Source: Bacteroidales bacterium
GTDB taxonomy: Bacteria; Bacteroidota; Bacteroidia; Bacteroidales; WCHB1-69
DNA length: 18,326 nt
Reading direction: 5' to 3'
NCBI GenBank assembly: GCA_012838875.1
Contig: DUOL01000083.1
Location: forward strand, 1-18,326
The first letter of the stretch is position 1. Every line of letters begins with the position of its first letter. Positions 13,396 through 18,326 of this stretch are shown piece by piece. The translations under genes and the position numbers were made by a program. The notes under the pieces are model-generated. The model saw only the letters and a program-made list of their open reading frames with translations, searched no databases and was not told the origin of the DNA.

Positions 13396-15047
13396 TGAAA
13401 CTGTACGTTCGCCTGCTGTTAGGCTGTTTATCCGGTCTGTTACTCTTTCTTGCCTGGGTGCCTTCCTATTTCCCTTTTCTCATTTTCTTCGCTTTTATTC
13501 CTCTCTTTTTTATAAGTGAAAATATTGAAAAAGAACAACTGCGATTCCCCTTTTTACAAGGAATGCACTACTCTTTCCCAGCACTATTAGTATGGAATGT
13601 TTTAACTACTTGGTGGATATGGAACAGCACACCTCAGGGTTCTGTCGCTACTTTTATTCTCAATGCATTGCTTATGTCCTTTATTTTTGGATTTTGGCAA
13701 TGGTTCCGCCGTCTAAATAGAAGTAGTGAAATTTTGTCGCCCCTCTTTTTTATTACAGCATGGATATCCTTTGAATTTCTACACTTACACTGGGACTTAT
13801 CGTGGCCCTGGCTCAATCTCGGGAACGTCTTTGCTTCGACCACTCAATACGTACAATGGTACGAATTTACGGGCGTTTTTGGTGGCACATTATGGGTCTT
13901 AATAGCTAACTTCCTCTTCTATTATTGGATTCAATCTTTCAAAAAAGATAAAAAAAAGAAAACTGTCTTTACCGTAACCACGCTTTGCTGGCTTATCATA
14001 CCTATAACTATCTCTCTTATACAATATTACACCTATAAACCCAAACATGAAGCCCCAATTGATGTAATTATTGTTCAACAAAATACAGATCCTTGGGTCG
14101 AACAATATCACATGGCAAACCTTCAACATGCCGAGCGAATAACGGAAGTTGTCTACCCTTATCTCACTCCGAAAACACAATTAATTGTAACTTCCGAGTC
14201 TTCAATTCCTCATACTTTACTGCTTGACTCATTAATACAACGCAACTATCCTGCTAATTTCGACCTTTACAACCCTTATGCCGGCTTTGTTCTGTTCGAT
14301 ACGTTACTGTCATATTATCCTAATCTAAATATTATTGCAGGATTGTCTACAGGAACTATACACGATACTAAAATCAGTCCGGTAGCACAGCAACGCCCGG
14401 ACGGACGCTATTGGATTTTTTATAACTCATCGGTTTGCTATAATAGAGAAGGAGTTGTCGGTGTTTATCACAAAAGTAAATTGGTTCCCGGCGTTGAATT
14501 AATGCCCTTTCCTAAAATTTTCGGATTCTTAGAAAATTTTATTCTCCGTTTCGGTGGTGCAAATTGTTCGCTTGGAAAAGATACTTTACAACGAGTTTTC
14601 TCTATGCCCCTCCTCAATGGTAGTTGCAACATAGGAGTTCCTATCTGCTACGAATCGGTATACGGCGAATTATTCTCCCACTTTGTAGTTAACGGGGCTT
14701 CGCTTATGGCAGTTATCACTAACGACGCTTGGTGGGACGATACGCCGGGACATCGACAACATTTTCTTTACGCAAAGCTGCGAGCAGTAGAAACACGCCG
14801 AACAATTTTACGTTCCGCAAATACCGGGTTTTCAGGAATTATTAATGAAAGGGGCGATGTTTTACAAAAAACCGCTTATAACGAACGAACCGCTATTCAT
14901 GCCTTGGTCTATCCGAACGATAAGCTCACTTTTTATACCCTTAACGGGGATTACATAGCACGAATCGCTTTATTTACTTTGCCTTTACTTCTTTTATTCT
15001 CAATTTTTGTAAAAATAAAAACAAAAATCAAAAGAGTAAAAAAATAG
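13395..15047 (+). CDS. lnt: Apolipoprotein N-acyltransferase
   Basis: Lnt transfers the third acyl chain to the N-terminal cysteine of lipoproteins at the periplasmic face of the inner membrane. The 550-residue protein starts with about six membrane segments (through residue 180 or so), a further segment near 200-215, then the nitrilase-fold domain, and ends with a membrane segment (about 525-543) and a basic tail. The catalytic triad is visible: E268 in VTSESS, K360 in YHKSKLVPG and C418 in GVPICYE. The LVPGVELMPF stretch replaces the LVPFGE form of E. coli. It overlaps mce by one base and ends eight bases from the converging glycosyltransferase gene. At least four candidate lipoprotein substrates are encoded nearby. 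Confidence 0.94.
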   Translation: MKLYVRLLLGCLSGLLLFLAWVPSYFPFLIFFAFIPLFFISENIEKEQLRFPFLQGMHYSFPALLVWNVLTTWWIWNSTPQGSVATFILNALLMSFIFGFWQWFRRLNRSSEILSPLFFITAWISFEFLHLHWDLSWPWLNLGNVFASTTQYVQWYEFTGVFGGTLWVLIANFLFYYWIQSFKKDKKKKTVFTVTTLCWLIIPITISLIQYYTYKPKHEAPIDVIIVQQNTDPWVEQYHMANLQHAERITEVVYPYLTPKTQLIVTSESSIPHTLLLDSLIQRNYPANFDLYNPYAGFVLFDTLLSYYPNLNIIAGLSTGTIHDTKISPVAQQRPDGRYWIFYNSSVCYNREGVVGVYHKSKLVPGVELMPFPKIFGFLENFILRFGGANCSLGKDTLQRVFSMPLLNGSCNIGVPICYESVYGELFSHFVVNGASLMAVITNDAWWDDTPGHRQHFLYAKLRAVETRRTILRSANTGFSGIINERGDVLQKTAYNERTAIHALVYPNDKLTFYTLNGDYIARIALFTLPLLLLFSIFVKIKTKIKRVKK

Positions 15048-15055
15048 TAGAATCA

Positions 15056-16525
15056 TTACTCTTTCCAATCTGAAATTTGGTAAATTACAATGTTATTGTG
15101 CTGATTGATTAAGGTAAAATGATAATTCCGCTCTACGAAATTTTTCAATTTTTCATCTATTACAATCACTTTTTGATTCTCCTCTAACTCATTTTTACTT
15201 ATCCTATCTATATTAACTCCTTTATTTTTAAGCATATAAAGATAGAAATCAACGTTAGGGAAATACCCTTCCTCCAATAGCAATTGATTATGAACATCAT
15301 TTTTCCCTCGACAAGCCTGTTGTAAATAATATGGCAATTCATTGCTATGTTTTTTATACCTCCACGCCATAGGCGTAAAGCTATTCTTAATACTGTTTAC
15401 ATAGGGGAAAGTAAAAAAAAGTATAATTAACAAGAAAGGTATTAATTTTTCAATTAAGATTCTATTGTTCCACTTTATTTTGAGCAATAAGTGATAAATG
15501 TAGATAAGTAACGGGGCGGTGAGCAACGCAAGAAACGGATAAACGGGGAGGTCATACCAAAAAATTTTAGTTTGCGAAAAGGAAATAATTAAAAGGTAGA
15601 AAACGGACAATAAGAGTGAAAATAATGTCAACCTTCTGATTTTTGAATCTTTAACAATAAAACCGGATATAATCCCAAACGGTAAAATAAAAAGCCAAGG
15701 AATAAATCTATAAGAACTAAACTGTTTGAAATAATACCAAAATGGATGTCGATGCCCTTCCAGCGATTGTAAGTATCTTCCGCCCCATTCATTATCAATA
15801 ACGCATTGAATATAGCCCGGCGTAACAATTTCGCGACTGATATAATAACCTGATGTAAGTAATAAAAAAAGAGCAAATCCAATATAAAAGTCTCTATTTT
15901 TTAAAAGTGTCACTACTTTTTTTCTAATAATAGCATACAAGAATATTGCAGGTAAAAACAACAATCCTGATACACTTTTAGTTAATACTGCCAATGCCGT
16001 AGAAATGAAAAAGAGATATAACCACCTTTTTTCATCACATTCGCAGAAAATAAAAAATGAGAGTGAGCTTACAGTTGTAAACAACGTCAAAAGAGAATCG
16101 TAATCTCCCGTGCGCGTCCCGTGAATACTAACATAACCCGAGGATGTTATTAAAACTAAAACGGCGACAATGCCAAAAAAGGAATTTCTCAGATAATAGT
16201 GCGCAAAAAATAGTAAAAAAATTGCAGTAAGTAGTGCTGCTATAGCGGAAGGTAGTCGTAATGAAAATTCGTTAACGCCAAAGAGGTGGAAGTTCAACGA
16301 TTGAAACCATATCATAAGTGGCGGCTTCGTGTTCCAAAAATCGGGTTCTCCCTTATAATAGGTAACTAACAGATTTCCGTTTTCAAACATCTCGAGAGCA
16401 TTGATTGCCAATCTTGACTCATCCCACAATTGAACGGGAATTTTATCTAACTTTCCAAAAAGAGGAAAAAGAATTAAAATTATTACTAAGAAATATTTAT
16501 AATACTTATTTAATCTATTTTTCAT
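15056..16525 (-). CDS. GT-C family glycosyltransferase (ArnT/PMT-like membrane protein)
   Basis: The 489-residue polytopic membrane protein belongs to the dolichyl/undecaprenyl-phosphate-sugar-dependent GT-C group (PMT_2-like). The first periplasmic loop has the catalytic acidic signature WDESRLAINALEMF (D35, E36), then NTKPPLMIWFQ and FGVNEFSLRLPSAIAAL, all typical. About ten to twelve hydrophobic segments follow, and a soluble C-terminal part starts near residue 385. Such enzymes move a sugar from a lipid carrier to lipid A, other lipids or proteins. The acceptor here is unknown. It starts 41 bases after the mpl stop codon and is likely co-transcribed with it. Confidence 0.87.
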   Translation of the reverse strand: MKNRLNKYYKYFLVIILILFPLFGKLDKIPVQLWDESRLAINALEMFENGNLLVTYYKGEPDFWNTKPPLMIWFQSLNFHLFGVNEFSLRLPSAIAALLTAIFLLFFAHYYLRNSFFGIVAVLVLITSSGYVSIHGTRTGDYDSLLTLFTTVSSLSFFIFCECDEKRWLYLFFISTALAVLTKSVSGLLFLPAIFLYAIIRKKVVTLLKNRDFYIGFALFLLLTSGYYISREIVTPGYIQCVIDNEWGGRYLQSLEGHRHPFWYYFKQFSSYRFIPWLFILPFGIISGFIVKDSKIRRLTLFSLLLSVFYLLIISFSQTKIFWYDLPVYPFLALLTAPLLIYIYHLLLKIKWNNRILIEKLIPFLLIILFFTFPYVNSIKNSFTPMAWRYKKHSNELPYYLQQACRGKNDVHNQLLLEEGYFPNVDFYLYMLKNKGVNIDRISKNELEENQKVIVIDEKLKNFVERNYHFTLINQHNNIVIYQISDWKE

Positions 16526-16566
16526 TCAATAACGGAAATAGAAACCCCAAGACAGTTTTCAATATA

Positions 16567-17934
16567 TTAATTATCAGGAGAATACAATAACTGTTTTGCA
16601 AACTCATCAATATTAATACCGCCAAAATTACCGGAACTCATTAATAAAAAGAGCCTATTTTTTCCTTTTAAGGATAGTAACTTATTTTTCATCTCTTCTG
16701 AGTTTGAAAAAACAAATAAATCCTCATTTTTAAAGGCATTTATTATCATACTTTCAGAAATAGCTGCCAACTTTTTATGTTTGATAGCATGGGGGTCAAA
16801 AAAGATAATACCAATCGTTGCGGTGTCCATACATCCCTCATACTGTCCCAAAAATCCTTCGGTTAAACTACTAAAAGTATGTAGCTCCATACATGCAACA
16901 ATTTCAAAATCGGAATACTGCTCTTTTACAGCTTCAACCGTGGCTTTCAATTTTGAAGGAGAATGTGCAAAATCCTTATAGACTACACTCCATTCATTTT
17001 CGGCAATAAGCTCCAATCGCTTAGAGGCTCCTTTAAAAGATTGAATTGCCCGATAAAAATCTTCTTCCGAAACATTGACTGCTTCACACGCTAATTTTGC
17101 CGCTTGTAAGTTTAACAAATTATGTTTACCGAATATTTTCAAAGGGATATTCCCAAATTCCGTCTGTAAAAAGGTAACGCCCTTTTGTATAAAATAGGCA
17201 GGAAGAGAATAGGGAATTGTGAGAGAAGAGTCTATTTTATTTGCCACTTGTTTTACGATAGGGTCTTCGGCACAGTAGATAAGTTTTCCACCATCGGGAA
17301 TCATCTGCGCAAATATTTCAAACTGTTCAATATATTTTTGAAATGTAGGAAAGACATTGATATGGTCCCACGCAATACCGCTAATAATACCTATTGTTGG
17401 GCGATAAACATGAAATTTAGGTCTTAAATCGAGTGGAGAAGTAAGATATTCATCACCTTCAATAACTATAATTGGGGCTTCGTCGCTCAATTTAACCATC
17501 ACCTCAAAGCCCGCTAATTGCGCACCGACCATATAATCACAAGCAACATTCAATTTTTGCAAAACATGAATTATCATGGCTGTAATAGAGGTTTTCCCGT
17601 GACTTCCCCCGACAACAATTCTAATCTTGTCTTTACTTTGTTCATAAAGAAATTCCGGATATGAATAAATTTTTAAATTTAGAGCTTGAGCCTCAAGCAG
17701 TTCCGGATTATCGGCACGCGCATGCATACCGAGGATAATAGCATCAATTGAAGAATCTATCTTTTGTGGGAACCACCCAATTTCAGAGGGCAGTAATCCA
17801 TATTTGGCAAGTTTTGAACGCGCCGGGTCAAAAATTTCATCATCTGAACCTGTAACGTGGTAGCCTTTTAAGTGCAACGCAATAGCCAAATTATGCATAG
17901 CACTTCCACCAATGGCAATAAAATGAACCTTCAT
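16567..17934 (-). CDS. mpl: Mpl-type Mur ligase (UDP-MurNAc:tripeptide ligase)
   Basis: This 455-residue Mur ligase most resembles Mpl, which reattaches recycled L-Ala-D-Glu-meso-diaminopimelate tripeptide to UDP-N-acetylmuramate in the cytoplasm. The N-terminal Rossmann domain reads HFIAIGGSAMHNLAIAL, followed by VTGSDDEIFDPARSKL. The ATP-binding loop is GGSHGKTS at 109-116. Central-domain motifs include EGDEYLTSPLD and GIAWDHINVFPTF. The C-terminal domain has KGASKRLE and DFAHSPSKLKATV. The GSHGKTS and SDDEIFDP forms favour Mpl over MurC, and Bacteroidetes usually carry such a protein in addition to MurC. MurC itself is the alternative. Its downstream neighbour is the GT-C enzyme, consistent with an envelope role. 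Confidence 0.88.
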   Translation of the reverse strand: MKVHFIAIGGSAMHNLAIALHLKGYHVTGSDDEIFDPARSKLAKYGLLPSEIGWFPQKIDSSIDAIILGMHARADNPELLEAQALNLKIYSYPEFLYEQSKDKIRIVVGGSHGKTSITAMIIHVLQKLNVACDYMVGAQLAGFEVMVKLSDEAPIIVIEGDEYLTSPLDLRPKFHVYRPTIGIISGIAWDHINVFPTFQKYIEQFEIFAQMIPDGGKLIYCAEDPIVKQVANKIDSSLTIPYSLPAYFIQKGVTFLQTEFGNIPLKIFGKHNLLNLQAAKLACEAVNVSEEDFYRAIQSFKGASKRLELIAENEWSVVYKDFAHSPSKLKATVEAVKEQYSDFEIVACMELHTFSSLTEGFLGQYEGCMDTATIGIIFFDPHAIKHKKLAAISESMIINAFKNEDLFVFSNSEEMKNKLLSLKGKNRLFLLMSSGNFGGINIDEFAKQLLYSPDN

Positions 17935-18079
17935 GCTTCTAAAATTTAGAATATATAGACCTTAAAATCAATCTGTTACAAACAAAAAGCAAAGAGAATC
18001 TCAGTAATTTTCACTTTACAAATTTCCAAAATTCTTTTTACAATAATAAGCAATTTTTAGAAATAAAAGGGGGTAAAAA

Positions 18080-18105
18080 TAAAAAAAGAGTTCGTTAAGA
18101 ACTCT
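18080..18105 (-). terminator. Rho-independent terminator of the tRNA gene
   Basis: On the minus strand AGAGTTC, loop TTAAC, GAACTCT is followed by seven T. It begins five bases after the tRNA 3' end. Confidence 0.92.
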
Positions 18106-18109
18106 TACT

Positions 18110-18184
18110 TGGTAGCGGGGGAAGGATTCGAACCTCCGACTTCCGGGTTATGAGCCCGACGAGCTGCCACTGCTCTACCCCGCA
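18110..18184 (-). tRNA. Initiator tRNA-fMet (CAT)
   Basis: The 75-base tRNA folds as a standard cloverleaf with anticodon CAT in CTCATAA, a GTTCGAAT T-arm (GGAGG/CCTTC stem) and an encoded CCA end. Initiator features are present: positions 1 and 72 are T and T and cannot pair; the D stem is GAGC/GCTC with A11-T24; and the anticodon stem has the three consecutive GGG/CCC pairs. These distinguish it from elongator tRNA-Met and from tRNA-Ile with a modified CAT anticodon. Confidence 0.95.
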
Positions 18185-18202
18185 CTGTCAAATTTTGCGA
18201 TG

Positions 18203-18210
18203 CAAAGATA
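18203..18210 (-). promoter_or_regulatory. Promoter -7 box of the initiator tRNA gene
   Basis: The minus-strand sequence is TATCTTTG, 18 bases before the mature tRNA 5' end. A TTTG lies 15 bases further upstream (complement of 18226-18229), shorter than the usual spacing. Confidence 0.65.
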
Positions 18211-18247
18211 CAAAAAATAATAATACAAATAACATTATTTTTTATTA

Positions 18248-18326
18248 GGGCGTGCCCCCTCGCTTCGCTCGGGGTCGGCGCCCGGTTACAAGTCCGCGGG
18301 CACAAGCCGTGGGGTCGCAAGGCGGC
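18248..18326 (+). repeat. G+C-rich hairpin repeat, copy 3 (partial, cut by window edge)
   Basis: The 79 bases up to the window end align without gaps to 3901-3979 in the same orientation, starting GGGCGTGCCCC and ending GTGGGGTCGCAAGGCGGC. Differences cluster around the GGTCTTCGGTTCC and GGCGGTAG parts of copy 1. The central hairpin would lie just beyond the window. Confidence 0.85.

Noticed and set aside
18105..18320. 71-codon minus-strand frame over the tRNA and repeat copy 3
   Set aside because: Its C-terminal peptide is the usual artefact of translating a tRNA gene, and the N-terminus is translated repeat sequence.

Overview
The window looks like a chromosomal piece of a Bacteroidetes bacterium, most likely order Bacteroidales. 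The evidence is its low G+C content, promoter boxes of the form TAnnTTTG (often TATCTTTG) with an upstream TTTG, several short-signal lipoproteins ending in a lipobox cysteine, and Bacteroidetes-type KdsC, YidD, Mpl and UDP-xylose synthase proteins. The genus cannot be read from the sequence.

Layout. Positions 1-3710 are housekeeping: radA (+), then a tight minus-strand run nfu, ychF, yidD, and a kdsC-type phosphatase. Positions 3711-4284 hold no intact gene: a G+C-rich hairpin repeat (copy 1) with scraps of reading frame on each side. Positions 4285-8204 are a very A+T-rich accessory operon on the minus strand. Its order of transcription is DNA methyltransferase with an HPPY motif, PUA/EVE-like plus PD-(D/E)XK nuclease, HNH nuclease with two CxxC pairs, and D12-class adenine methyltransferase. 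I read it as a restriction-modification island with two methylases and two nucleases.

Positions 8486-10778 are a tandem duplication of a lipoprotein gene together with its promoter and a conserved leader. A second copy of the hairpin repeat, in inverted orientation, lies between the two copies. Positions 10872-15047 return to chromosomal functions: UDP-glucuronate decarboxylase, two more lipoproteins, methylmalonyl-CoA epimerase overlapping apolipoprotein N-acyltransferase by one base. On the minus strand follow a GT-C (ArnT/PMT-like) glycosyltransferase and an Mpl-type Mur ligase. The window ends with an initiator tRNA-Met, with promoter and terminator, and a third repeat copy that runs off the edge.

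How it fits together. Envelope biogenesis dominates the ordinary part: KdsC for Kdo/LPS, YidD for membrane insertion, Lnt for lipoprotein maturation, Mpl for peptidoglycan recycling, UDP-xylose supply, a lipid-linked sugar transferase and four lipoproteins that are potential Lnt substrates. The unusual part is the restriction island and first lipoprotein gene, bracketed by two inverted copies of the same hairpin repeat. These share a 69-base identical core and could in principle recombine to invert the segment. I see no complete transposase, integrase or CRISPR array.
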